This document shows positions 1 to 10,757 of a stretch of DNA of 64,000 bases, in pieces. A program made the translations under genes and the position numbers. This stretch comes from Taiwanofungus camphoratus (taxonomy: Eukaryota > Basidiomycota > Agaricomycetes > Polyporales > Taiwanofungaceae), in the NCBI GenBank assembly GCA_003999685.1, contig CP021223.1:372001-436000 (forward strand). Direction: 5' to 3'. Below the pieces are notes generated by a model that did no database searches, was not told the DNA's origin, and saw only the letters and a program-made list of their open reading frames with translations. Numbering within the stretch: position 1 is the first letter of the stretch; every line of letters starts with the position of its first letter.

Positions 1-515
1 GGTCTCAATCAAGGTCTGCGCCCCTTCGGCGTCTCGCTTCTTTATGCCGGATACGATCCACATTATGAATTCCAACTTTACCACTCGGACCCGTCGGGAA
101 ACTATTCGGGTTGGAAAGCGACATGTATTGGTGCAAACAATGGTACCGCCCAAAGCTTGCTGAAACAAGAGTACAAGGAGGACATGGGCGTCGACGAGGC
201 AGTCGGCCTCGTTCTTCGAGTAATGAGCAAGACAATGGATAGCACAACGCTAGGCAGCGAGAAATGTACGCATTCTAGTCTCTTCAGTCTTGTGACGACT
301 CTGTTGTTCCGCACCGTCCAATCACCCCTTGATTGTATAAAGTATCGTTTCGGTGGGCTGACACTGTTATATCTACAGTGGAGTTTGCAACGCTTACAGT
401 CGATCCTGTGACGAAGCAACCAAAGGCGAAGATTTACAAACCTGCAGAGATCGACGCGATGCTGCAGAAGCAGGGGCTTGGGAAGAAGGACGAAGATGCT
501 GAGATGGCGACATAA
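1..515 (+). CDS. PRE9: 20S proteasome alpha subunit, PSMA4/Pre9 type (3' part)
   Basis: This is the C-terminal part of a 20S proteasome alpha-ring subunit; the 5' part lies outside the window. An intron ends at about 13. One exon runs 14-265 and, after an intron at 266-378, the last exon runs 379-515 to a TAA. The first exon encodes [20 protein letters not shown] and then [16 protein letters not shown], the block that marks the alpha-4 (yeast alpha-3) subunit. It continues with a KQEYKEDMG-type helix and a charged tail ending EDAEMAT. Alpha subunits are not catalytic; they form the gated outer ring. The subunit assignment is family knowledge; the exon limits come from the frame and splice signals. 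Confidence is high. Confidence 0.93.
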
Positions 516-796
516 TACATGACATTTTCTGTGGACTTGTTACCTAGTTGTATACGATACAAAGCTGCTGCTTTCTCGTTTGGTGTCTTTCCGCTGAACC
601 AGTCGAGTTGAGGCAATTACTACGGATGACCTGGCTGGAACATGTCTGCTGGATACCGTGTTCCTCTGCGCGTCTATTTTTAGTCCGTGCGTGTCAGTCT
701 GGGTTCTCACCATTTCAGTACAAGTACCTCTCCATAGCACCATTGCCGCAGCCATCCCATCTGACTGCCCCCACCAGCTACGACCCTCGATTCAGG

Positions 797-1496
797 ATGG
801 ACCACAGTATGCACAGTATGATGGACCATAGCAGTCATAATACGATGGCCCACAGCACCTCGATGCCCATGCGCTGTTCCATGAACATGCTCTGGAACAC
901 GCAGATCGAGAACACCTGCATCGTCTTTCGCTCCTGGCATATTTCCTCGAACACCCACTTCGTACTCTCGTGCATTGCCATTGCTGCGCTCGGCGTACTG
1001 TACGAGTGGCTCCGTGTAGCCCAGCGGAACGTAGACTTGCGCATCGCACGGAGGCTGATTGCGGAGGGAAAAGGAAAAGCGCGGACCACCAGGAGTGGAA
1101 GAAATACTCCCGAAAGCGATTCTGAGGGCGCGGGGCTTTTGACAGGTGTACCGGTCCTGAAGGCGAGGCTTGGGTAAGCATGTTCTTCAAGCTTGAGAGG
1201 TGTTGAGCTTAGTCTTGTATAGGACACCTCTTCCCCTTGTTGCCCGTCTCACCCGGGCCATACTATATGGGTTTTCTGTCTTTCTGTCCTTTTTCCTAAT
1301 GCTTGTTTTCATGACGTACAACGTACGTATCCACTTTCTCTCACTTCATTATAGCATGTCTTGATTTTGCCCTGTTCAGGCATACTTGATTCTTGCCGTT
1401 GTCCTTGGTGCCGCCATAGGCCACTTCATCTTTGGAGCTACCATGGACCTTGAGGCGGTGGGCTTAGTGGATGGCAAGGGCATGGCTTGTCATTGA
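797..1496 (+). CDS. Ctr-family copper transporter
   Basis: Copper(I) uptake channel of the Ctr family, which works as a trimer in the plasma or vacuolar membrane. Exons are 797-1173, 1223-1322 and 1380-1496. The N-terminus is rich in Met and His (MDHSMHSMMDHSSHNTM), typical of the copper-collecting outer domain. Then come TM1 (around FVLSCIAIAALGVLYEWL), a cytosolic loop of about 60 residues rich in basic and Ser/Thr residues, TM2 with the key MLVFM motif (M-x3-M), and TM3 with a GAAIG (G-x3-G) packing motif. The protein ends in GMACH*. ATG 797 was chosen because it opens directly on the Met-rich domain; an in-frame extension further upstream lacks family similarity. Whether it is high or low affinity cannot be told. 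Confidence 0.9.
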
Positions 1497-1877
1497 ACCT
1501 GACAGTTTAACATGCGCGATTGTATGACTGGGGGTGTTCTGAATGTTGTTGTCCATCGACTATGATCTTCGATCTTGTGCAATCTATATCGCTGTGAATT
1601 CTCAATCTCTATTTAGAATCCACTGTAACACTACAGTCATTACTGAGTACCATGCACCCGGTAGGATCGAGTCAGGATATCAATCGTGAAGTGTCAAGCT
1701 AAAGCCAGGCACAACTTTGACTGTGGCACATAGACAGGAATGCTACATTCTGCAGTAGAGGCAGGTGTGCACGTTGTGAATGGGATTGCAATACAAGGTC
1801 AGACAGAGAGATCAAAAGCTACTAACACATGACACAATTTTTCGTGGAGGATGCGAGCCGATATAATCCCAAAACTC
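1497..1877. other. Intergenic, convergent 3' ends
   Basis: This stretch separates the 3' ends of the copper transporter (+) and the SmD3 gene (-). I see no coding signal, repeat or RNA gene in it. It presumably holds the two 3' untranslated regions. Confidence 0.6.
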
Positions 1878-2487
1878 TCATCGCCTGATACCACGCGCTG
1901 CAGGGACGCCGCGACCACGACGAGCTGTAAGATAACAAGGCATTAGTGTCGACAAAATTGAACAAAATTAGAGACAAGCTAACCGTTGGCTGTGGATCGA
2001 CCGTTTCGGTCAGTAAAAACTCCGTTGCACATGGGCATAGCACATACCTCGCATGATCGTTGCCCTTCCACGCGCGGTACCGATACCTCTTCCTCTCATT
2101 GCATTTGGGCCTACACGCTTGAACCTGTACGCAATCGCTCAGAGCGCATCGATCGAGTACGTATATATAACATCCACTTACATCGGTGCATTCTGCAACA
2201 TATCTGGCACGATGAAAAATCGGACCATACTTCCCCTTATATACACTTGATCTAGTTGCGACACACGGCCATCCCTCCCAGTCACTGTGATGTCCTTCAA
2301 CGAAATGTTGAGATTATCTTCCGCTGAACACGACGAATATGTGTCAGTCGGTCAAGTAGACAGGAATAAACATACCCTCGGCAAGCTTCCCTCGGTAGAG
2401 CTGACCTGTTTTGAGCTCGACAGTTATTATATGTCCTAGTGACTCATGCAGCAGCTTTACGGGGACTCCGAGACCTGAAGTAGTCAT
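1878..2487 (-). CDS. SMD3: Small nuclear ribonucleoprotein SmD3
   Basis: Core Sm-ring protein of spliceosomal snRNPs; it binds the U-rich Sm site of U1, U2, U4 and U5 snRNA. Exons on the minus strand are 2487-2376, 2323-2182, 2124-2048 and 1924-1878. The Sm1 motif is [20 protein letters not shown] with TGQLYRGKL. The Sm2 motif follows in [20 protein letters not shown], then [11 protein letters not shown]. The tail is Arg/Gly rich ([19 protein letters not shown]), as expected for an SmD protein whose RG dipeptides are methylated in animals. ATG 2487 ([11 protein letters not shown]) sits where the family usually starts. An in-frame upstream extension is probably 5' UTR. Every splice junction restores a conserved residue. 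Confidence 0.93.
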
Positions 2488-2996
2488 TTTTGCGATGAAA
2501 GTGTACAGAACGAGCAGCAGGTTCAATCACCAAGAGAAGGTTGCACGACACCAGGCGCGTGGCCAGAGCACTCAACGACTTTTTTTACTCAAAATGGACA
2601 GTATCACCTGACACCTCAGTAAATACCTGTTGCAGTCCGCACGGTCCAGCAAGTGTGCTGAGGTCTTCTCTTCTGTCCGTTCGGAGCAATAGGTAGTTAA
2701 GGCGAGTTCACTGTGCTAACCGCAGAGATTCCTCGCACTACACTTTATTTCTTGTCACCGAGAGCTCTGCACGGTGCTCACTGACTGATGCTCAGGCGTG
2801 TCACGTTTGAGTGGTGCTCAGGTGAGTGAGACGATCTTAACTTTCTAGTGCGGGGCCAACCCGTGTTCAAGCATTACATTACGGATATAGTGTACAAAAG
2901 AAGCTAGACAAACCTTTGCCTGCTGCAGTACGTTTCTAGAACCGTCATTTCATCATTCCCGACTGTCCTGTCGACACTGCCTGATCTTTGATCAAC
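2488..2996. other. Divergent intergenic region (SmD3 / CLC)
   Basis: Shared upstream region of SmD3 (-) and the CLC channel gene (+). No coding frame, repeat or RNA gene is apparent. It presumably carries both promoters; I could not pick out a convincing TATA box. Confidence 0.55.
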
Positions 2997-5900
2997 ATGC
3001 CTTTGAGCAAAAGTCCTTCCAATCCTGCATTGTCATCGGAAGTGGAGGGCCTCCCTGCTGGTCCTTTGAGTGGTCCCTCTAGCACCGCGTGGCGCCGCCA
3101 GCGTCTCCTCAAGATCGGAAACGAGACTCCCGAAACGGATGAGACAACCGCTTTACGTCCTGATGGTCCTGTTCGTACCTCATCCTATGGCACAGTCTAT
3201 ACTGGTTCGCGCGTCAGCAGGAGCAAGTCGAAATCAAATTTCCGTACCCGCCGTGGTCTGAGCGCCCTCCCAGGGCTCCGGATCCCCATAATGTCAAAAT
3301 CCGTCCCGGTGTCACCAACACCTCGCTCCACACTGTCCGAGTTCCGAGACGCCTATTTCCCAAACCAGCGTCCAATCTCGGCGTACGATGCACCCGTGGC
3401 AAAAGATAGTTTCGACTCCCGGGAGACAGAAGCGGATGTTAAGACCAACGGTGTCCGGGTATGGTACTCTTCTTTCACGTCAATAGATTGGCTCCATGAT
3501 GCCATCAAAGATTCTGCTCGTCAATCTCGTCTTCGCAGACGCAAGTCGAAGCGTGCCCGTCTTCGTCGACAACTAGACAGAAGCATAGGTTGGATCATTG
3601 TCACCATTGTAGGATTCTTGACAGCGGTGGTCGCCTTCCTCATCGTTCGCAGCGAACAGTGGCTGTTTGACATTAAGGAAGGGTACTGTCGTGGCAGCTG
3701 GTGGTCTGCAAAACGCTTCTGCTGTCTGTCGGAGGACGATGATGCATTGTTCAGCTCACCAGTTCCTTTCTTCAGTCTGGCTGTCGAAGAAGCATGCTCC
3801 GAGTGGCGAACATGGGCTCAAGTGTTCGAATCGTACACTGGGAATAAGGGTCATTGGTTTGGACTTGAGGCCGAGATGGTGGAATATATTGCATACACTA
3901 TTGTTGCGGTAGGCATCGGCTCCTTTCCTGGAGGTGAACCTTGACGACGTCGACATCTCTGATCTAGATGTTGCTAGCCGTGACATCGGCTCTATTGACA
4001 ATCTGTCTGACTGCATCGACAAGCTTCGTGACACGAAAAGATTCTGGGGTGCTGGCACCAGACTTCGCAGATGACGGTGTTGATCCAAAGGTCCCCACGA
4101 CATCTAGTGAAAGTGAACCGAAACGCAAGGTTCTCTACTACGTGTGTACACTATCCGTTCCTATTCACTTCTTTCTAGGAACATTCTCGTACTACTCGAG
4201 AAATTGCCTGTACGAAGCAATTTATCATTGCATGTAGAGTCGTACAAATTTGCATCTATGAAATATAGTATTTATGATGCGGCGGGGGGATTCTCGTGCT
4301 GTTGGCCTGGTGTTATTCCCATGGCTCGCACGTTTACTTCTGTAAGACCAATGCTAATTAAGACAATTTGACAGGCTGCTGGAAGTGGCATTCCCGAGAT
4401 CAAAACTATTCTTTCCGGTACGTGACCTATTTGTTTCATGCCAGGCATTTGACTTAACGTTGCTAATTGTCAGGATTCGTGATTCATGGATATCTCGGCG
4501 GAAGAACTCTGTTCACGAAGGCAGTTGGTTTGGCTCTTTCGGTTGCGTCTGGTCTATCTTTAGGCAAGCATTATCTTCCTAAGACCAGAGTTCGATACGA
4601 GAACATATGTCATGCGTATTAGGCAAGGAAGGACCTTTTGTCCACATAGCTTCATGTATAGGCAATATTGTCAGCCGTTTCTTCAGCAAATATGAATCTA
4701 ATGAAGGTATTCTAGTCCTCCTGGCTTCCTCGTTTTGTGGCTGAGTCATATTCTTCAGGCAAGAGACGAGAAATCTTGAGTGCTGCTAGTGCTGCCGGTG
4801 TTGCAGTTGCATTTGGGGCTCCCATAGGCGGTGTTCTCTTCAGTTTGGAAGAAGTGTCTTATTTCTTCCCTGCAAAGGTGATGTGGAGAAGGTAGTCTTA
4901 AAGTTATTCTCAAAGGTTGCATGATATGACCTAATGATACACATAGCTTCTTTTGTGCCATGGTAGCAGCGATGACGCTGAAATTTCTGGACCCATTCGG
5001 GAGTGGAAAGTTGGTGCTCTTTCAAGTCACGTATGACAAGGTGAGTGATAGCGGTAATGGACTGCGATGTTAACCTGAGCTATTATCCCCATAGGACTGG
5101 CACGCGTATGAACTTATCTTCTTCCTTCTGCTCGGCGTATTCGGCGTATGTAGCCAATATGATCTCTCAGTGATTGTTGTATGTAACACGGATTTTAGGG
5201 TGTTTGGGGAGCGTACTTCTCAAAACTTAATTACCGTTGGACTCGTCATGTTCGCAACGGAACATGGTTGAAAGCACACCCCGTGATGGAAGTCGCCTTG
5301 GTATGTCCTCGTTTCTCCGACTTGTTGATTGCTCCATGACAGTGATTACATAGGTCACTCTGGTCACAACATTGTTGTGTTTCCTCAATCCGTACACTCG
5401 TATGGGCGGCACCGAGCTCGTGTACAACCTCTTTGCGGAGTGTCGATCAGGCAGCACGAATATTCACATAGGACTTTGTGTGCTTAATCCTCCTCAACAA
5501 GCACTCCCAGTGATAAAGGCCATCCTTGTTGCATTGGTTGTGAAGGGCGCTTTGACCATCGTTACCTTCGGGATCAAACTCCCCGCAGGTATATTCATAC
5601 CGTCGCTCGGTGGTAAGTCCCGGTTGGTTTCGCCTATATACCCTTCTCTCATATATCGCAGTCGGAGCGTGTGCCGGTCGCATCCTCGGAATCCTGGTGC
5701 AATGGATGCAATACTCTCATCCAGACAGTGTCATATTTTCGGCCTGCAAAGGCGATCTCAACTGTGTTGTTCCTGGGCTTTATGCCATGGTAGGAGCTGC
5801 GGCTTCTTTGTCTGGCGTCACGGTATGTTTTTGCTCCATATTGTTTCGTTACAAGCTGATGAGGATACGTTGATGAAGCGCACCACAGTATCGCTTGCGG

Positions 5901-6877
5901 TTATAATGTTCGAGCTTACCGATACACTTACTTACGTAGTACCCGTGATGCTCTCTGTTCTTGTGGCGAAGACGGTGGCAGATGCTTTGGAGCCGAAGGG
6001 AATATACGACTTGGTTATTGAGTGAGTTCTGCGCCTTACAATCCACCTTCCCATACTAAATCTTTCGTGGAGGCTTTCTCAATTGCCATACCTAGATGCC
6101 AAACATGATTACCTTTGGGGAAGTCTCCAGATCGATGACGTGGTAGGATGACTTCATGTTACTTTGGCATCAATAACCTCTCAGTTGTCGTTACAGACCG
6201 ACCGCGATGTCGATGTAATCCGTGTCGATCGCGAGAAAACCGTCAGGACTCTGAGGGATCAACTACAAGGTCTCCTTCTGACAGGGAATTCGGACAGTGG
6301 GTTCCCAATCCTGAGGAGTGATGATGGAGGGCTACGTATGGTAGGCTATATAGGAGCGAACGAGCTTGAACATGCGCTCAGTATGTCCCACTGAATGGAT
6401 GCTGAGCATCTTCACTGATGTCCTTCTAGGCATTGTCGCTGACGACGCTGATAAAACAATATCATTCCATTCCACCGGTCCCTACGGCCATGGTGGTCAT
6501 ATGGCGTCATCGCTCTCTTCCCTGGTTGAGACTGGCTCATACATTGTCCATGTTGATCCGTTTGACTTCAGCCCCTACATGGATCAGGTTTGTTTGCTTC
6601 CGTGTTCAAAAATATGGTAATGTTTATAGATTTGCGTCCCAAGGCTCCTTTGACTGTGCAGTCCAACTCACCTTTGGAACTTGTCCATCAATTATTCAAA
6701 AAGCTGGGGGCTCGATACGTCGTGGTGACCGACACTGATGGATATTGTAAGCAATCATTGCCCGCACAATGAAGGCCACACTATCTATACTCACGTTTAT
6801 TCGACATAGATGAGGGTGTAATTGATAAGAAGACTTGGCTTGCGTTTTTGGGAGAGTTGGAAGAGAAGACGTCATAG
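2997..6877 (+). CDS. CLC-family chloride/proton exchanger with C-terminal CBS domains
   Basis: Multi-exon gene for a CLC protein of the intracellular Gef1/ClC-3 type. Exon 1 (2997-3908) encodes a Ser/Arg-rich cytosolic N-terminus of about 190 residues and the first helix ([20 protein letters not shown]). Later exons carry the diagnostic filter motifs [14 protein letters not shown] and GIFIPSLG. The gating glutamate in GKEGP and the second glutamate of [11 protein letters not shown], which in CLC exchangers relays protons, are both present, so H+/Cl- exchange is more likely than a plain channel. Two CBS repeats follow (about 6190-6390 and 6640-6870). ATG 2997 is used because the further upstream in-frame extension begins with TTG. 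Intron 2 (4142-4374) is 233 nt, long for this genome. It probably acts in Golgi/endosomal ion and copper homeostasis (family knowledge). Confidence 0.92.
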
Positions 6878-7538
6878 GTTCTAACGGTATTGAAAACAGT
6901 TTTATTGGGAATATTTTATTTTGCCCCTTGCATTGTATTCTAACACAAACATATTACCCCCGAACTCTCAGACAGTCTCGAGGCCTCGATGATTTTGCTA
7001 TAATACATCATTTACTACAACAATCAATGCATGTTGCCCCTTGATCTGATCGACCGGTCTCGCTGCTATACGGATTCGCTAAACAGTATGGCATGGTCAG
7101 CATTTGACAGTCTATGTATGAGAGATATAGATAAATCTGTCATGGGTAATAGGTCAAAGTTTATCAGCAGGTCGATAGAAAGCCTAAGTAATCAGTTCGT
7201 GGGAGGGACGGCCACCTAATTATGACTAGATGTCTACGTCCAAAATAACATTCCTCAGTCAGCAGTAGAAGTATTTGGCTGTGCATTGTCGTTGCCTTCG
7301 TATAAGTGTTGCTTGTAAGTATTGGTGCTGTCCGCTCATAGAGATGATCGGGCAAGCACATCCAGCCAATCAGAGGCCAGAATGCGTAAATTTACGCGTG
7401 CAATCCTTGAGGGCACAGGGAAACGCGACTCTTGCTTCCTGGGACTTTTGCTGATTTTCATTTGCAAGTCTTTCCCCTTCAACTGGACTTCAAGGTTCTT
7501 GGGGCAGGCGCTTTCCAAGCTCACTTGTACTGGACATC
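6878..7538. other. Intergenic between CLC and TSR1
   Basis: Both flanking genes point right. The stretch contains the CLC 3' UTR and the TSR1 promoter. Short frames occur but none has recognisable protein content. Confidence 0.55.
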
Positions 7539-10534
7539 ATGACCGAGTCTGTTCATCATCACAGACCAACCTTAAAGCAGGTGCCTTCCTCTTTCTTGTG
7601 TCACTCGAAAAGTGTTTAAATGCTATGCTGCAGCAAAATAAGCGATTTAAATCAAAGCATTCTACGAAAGGATCCCTAAAAGAAGCTGCCAAAGGTAAGT
7701 TCCTATTCCCCCGACCTCATTCCTTTTCTCGTTCGAGATGCATGGGTAAATGAGCATGGATGGTTATGGGTGCTGCCATCATACGCCGAGAACTGCTCAC
7801 ATGCAACTCCTGTGATACTTGCGATTACTTCATAATGATTCGTGCTGGTTTAAGGTGCTCAATACGTTCCACAATACAGGTCGTTTAGCCCGCCAGTCTC
7901 TGAGGACTGCCCCCACTTCAAATGCTGCAGCACAATCCCGTTTGAATCGACGCAACAATGCAAAGCAGACGCAAGTGAAGAAACGACAGGCTTTAATCTC
8001 TGCGACCCGTTTGTTCAGTGGCGTAGATGGAGCACCGAGGATTATCGCAATTGTACCCCTAACCGATGATGTTCTTGCTACCAATGTCGCCTCTGCGCTT
8101 GCAGAATCCCTGGGCGCGTCCGCAGAAGAACGGTTGGAAAGTGGTGTATGGAGGTTGAGGTAAGATCTTTACAGTCTACTTGCTTCACGATTCGAAGATC
8201 TCACGGGTCACACAGAGCAGAGCGCTTCAAGACTTCTCTCCAGTTTATCCCTCTCCCTTATAAGCACCTCTACGCAACACTCGATGCTTGTAAAGCAGCA
8301 GATTATGTCGTATTCGCGCTATCTCCAAACGTCGAAGTTGACACTTGGGGAGACACACTGCTACGCACGTTGCAAGCGCAGGGTCTGCCTGGAGTCGTCA
8401 CTGTGGTCTCCTCCTCCGCTCCCCTGGATCCGAAGGAAAAGTCCGGAATCTTGAAGTCGCTCTTATCTTTCATCCAATATTTCGTGCCTAGCCAATCGAG
8501 GGTGTTTGATTTACAATCGAACTCGGATGCGCTGAATACCGCCCGCGCGCTTTGTGAGGGCAAACCAGGAGGTGTGAAGTGGCGAGAAGGGCGGCCGTGG
8601 CTTCTGGGGGAGAAAATTGAGTGGCAAGATGGAATACTCAGTGTGACTGGTGTAGTGAGGGGTTCACCCCTCTCCGCAAATCGGTTAGTACACCTGCCAA
8701 ATTATGGCGATTTCCAGGTCTCAAAGGTGAGCATTCCTATATGCTCCCATGTCACTACCAATATAACGCATACGATCATTTCAGGTTATGTCGGCTCCTC
8801 TATCACGACACTTGAGACCTGGTGCCGCAGGCGGGATGGAAGTAGAACCTACACTGCTGGCAGAGCCAGAAACGTCCTCTGCAGATTCGCTTGTTTCCAG
8901 TAACGATCCGGATGATATGGCCAATGAGCAAACTTGGCCAACGGAGGAGGAGATGCAGGGCGCCCAGATGGGGATGGATTCCTCCAACGCCTTTCCAGAC
9001 GCCAAGAAGGGTACTACGCCAAAGACGATACGAAAGATACCCAGGGGTATGAGCGAGTATCAGGCTGCGTGGATCATCGACGAAAGCGATGATGAAGAGG
9101 GTGAGGGCGAGGGTGAGGACAACGAAGGAAGCGAGGTAGAAATGCGGGAAGAAGAGCAGGGGGAGATGGTAGAGATCCACACGCGAGACGAAGACAACGA
9201 AATGGAGTCAGACAGCCGGAGGAGCGTCACTTTCCATGATATGGATATGGAAGAAGAAGACAGACAGTACGTTTCCGCTTCTCTAGTTTGGAGACCGCCA
9301 CAAAATGTGTCTTTACAGGCTCCATACATGGCGGAACCGCAAACGCGAGGAGGAAGATGACCTCACGTTCCCCGACGAGATCGACACCCCTCTGGATGTT
9401 CCCGCCCGCACACGCTTCCAACGATTCCGCGGTCTGCAATCTTTCCGAACAAGTCCTTGGGATCCATACGAGAATTTGCCGAGAGATTATGCTCGAATCT
9501 TCCAGTTCGAGGATTTCAAACGGACAGAGCGGGCAGTTAAACGGCGCGGGGAACAGGAAGGCGCTGGGGTTTTTGTGAGTTGCAGTGATCTTGTTGAGAT
9601 ATGGTCCAGTAACTAATTGTATGTTCAGCCTGGGGTCCGAATCACAGTATACCTGAAAAACGTCCCGCAAGAGGCTGCGCAGCATGCAGCTACCTCTCCT
9701 TTTGTGATGTTTGGCCTTCTGCAACACGAACACAAAAAGACGGTCCTCAACTTCACCGTACAGCGAAATACAGAGTACGATGGATCTGTCCGCTCCAAGG
9801 TATGTCTACAAATACTGGATACCTCTGGTCCTTCACTCACAAATATTTCATAGGATCCTCTTATATTGTGTGTCGGCCCCCGTCGAATGCGCGTCAATCC
9901 TGTATACAGCCAGCACACCCGTGGCGGAGGCAAGGGAGCCAACAATGTACACAAGTTCGAACGCTATCTCCGGCATGGTGTGACGAATGTTGCGACTACA
10001 TATGGGCCGGTCGTGTTCGGCAAGCAACCGTGTATATTGCTTAGGGAGACTGAGGATCCACAATGTAAAGGGTCCTATGGCTACGATGATCACACAGCTA
10101 ACTGACATTTTCGACAGCTCCAGAGTTGGTTGCAATGGGCAGCTTCCTTAACCCGGATACCACCCGTATCATCGCGAAACGCATCATTCTAACAGGACAT
10201 CCCTTCAAGGTCCACAAAAAGACGGCTACAGTCCGTTACATGTTCTTCAATTCCGGTATGTACCCGCAGCTTTTGTTGTCATCCGGACTGCTAACCTTGT
10301 TCGGTCATAGACGACATCAATTACTTCAAACCCATCCAATTGCATACAAAATATGGACGGACGGGTCATATCCGCGAGTCCCTCGGTACACATGGGTATT
10401 TCAAGGCACATTTCGATGGTCCTATCAACCAGATGGATACTGTCTGTATGTCACTTTACAAACGCGTATACCCCAAATGGAGCGAGAACTGGAGAGAGGA
10501 ACACGTAGCTCCTGCAGATACTATGGAGGAATAA
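7539..10534 (+). CDS. TSR1: 40S ribosome biogenesis GTPase-like factor Tsr1
   Basis: Tsr1 is a Bms1-related, GTPase-like factor that loses GTP binding and sits on late pre-40S particles in nucleus and cytoplasm. About ten exons were traced: 7539-7580, 7634-7694, 7880-8159, 8216-8726, 8785-9266, 9319-9574, 9629-9799, 9854-10064, 10118-10255 and 10311-10534. The N-terminus is basic ([20 protein letters not shown]). The AARP2CN-type middle domain is seen in [20 protein letters not shown]. It is followed by an acidic linker ([20 protein letters not shown]) and the conserved [14 protein letters not shown] and [20 protein letters not shown] blocks. The C-terminal domain ends in [21 protein letters not shown]. 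All junctions keep frame and join conserved residues. It ends tail-to-tail with VPS53, about 220 bp apart. Confidence 0.94.
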
Positions 10535-10757
10535 GCATCACTTCCCTCTCGCGTAATTTTTTGTACCCGTATTTGGTGGCATGCTTTCTATGTTTTAGCT
10601 AGACTGTTTTTGTTTTCGTAACTCAATATGTAGAAAACAGGCCAATCGCGATTGTACGTCCGACCACATGTCTTCCCAACCAAAGATGTCTTATCTTCAA
10701 TGCTCATAACCAAGCATTAGAGGTATATACGTATATGCAAGGAACGAAACAGCATAA

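Noticed and set aside
548-796. In-frame N-terminal extension of the copper transporter
   Set aside because: The extension has no family similarity, while ATG 797 opens exactly on the Met/His-rich copper-binding start.
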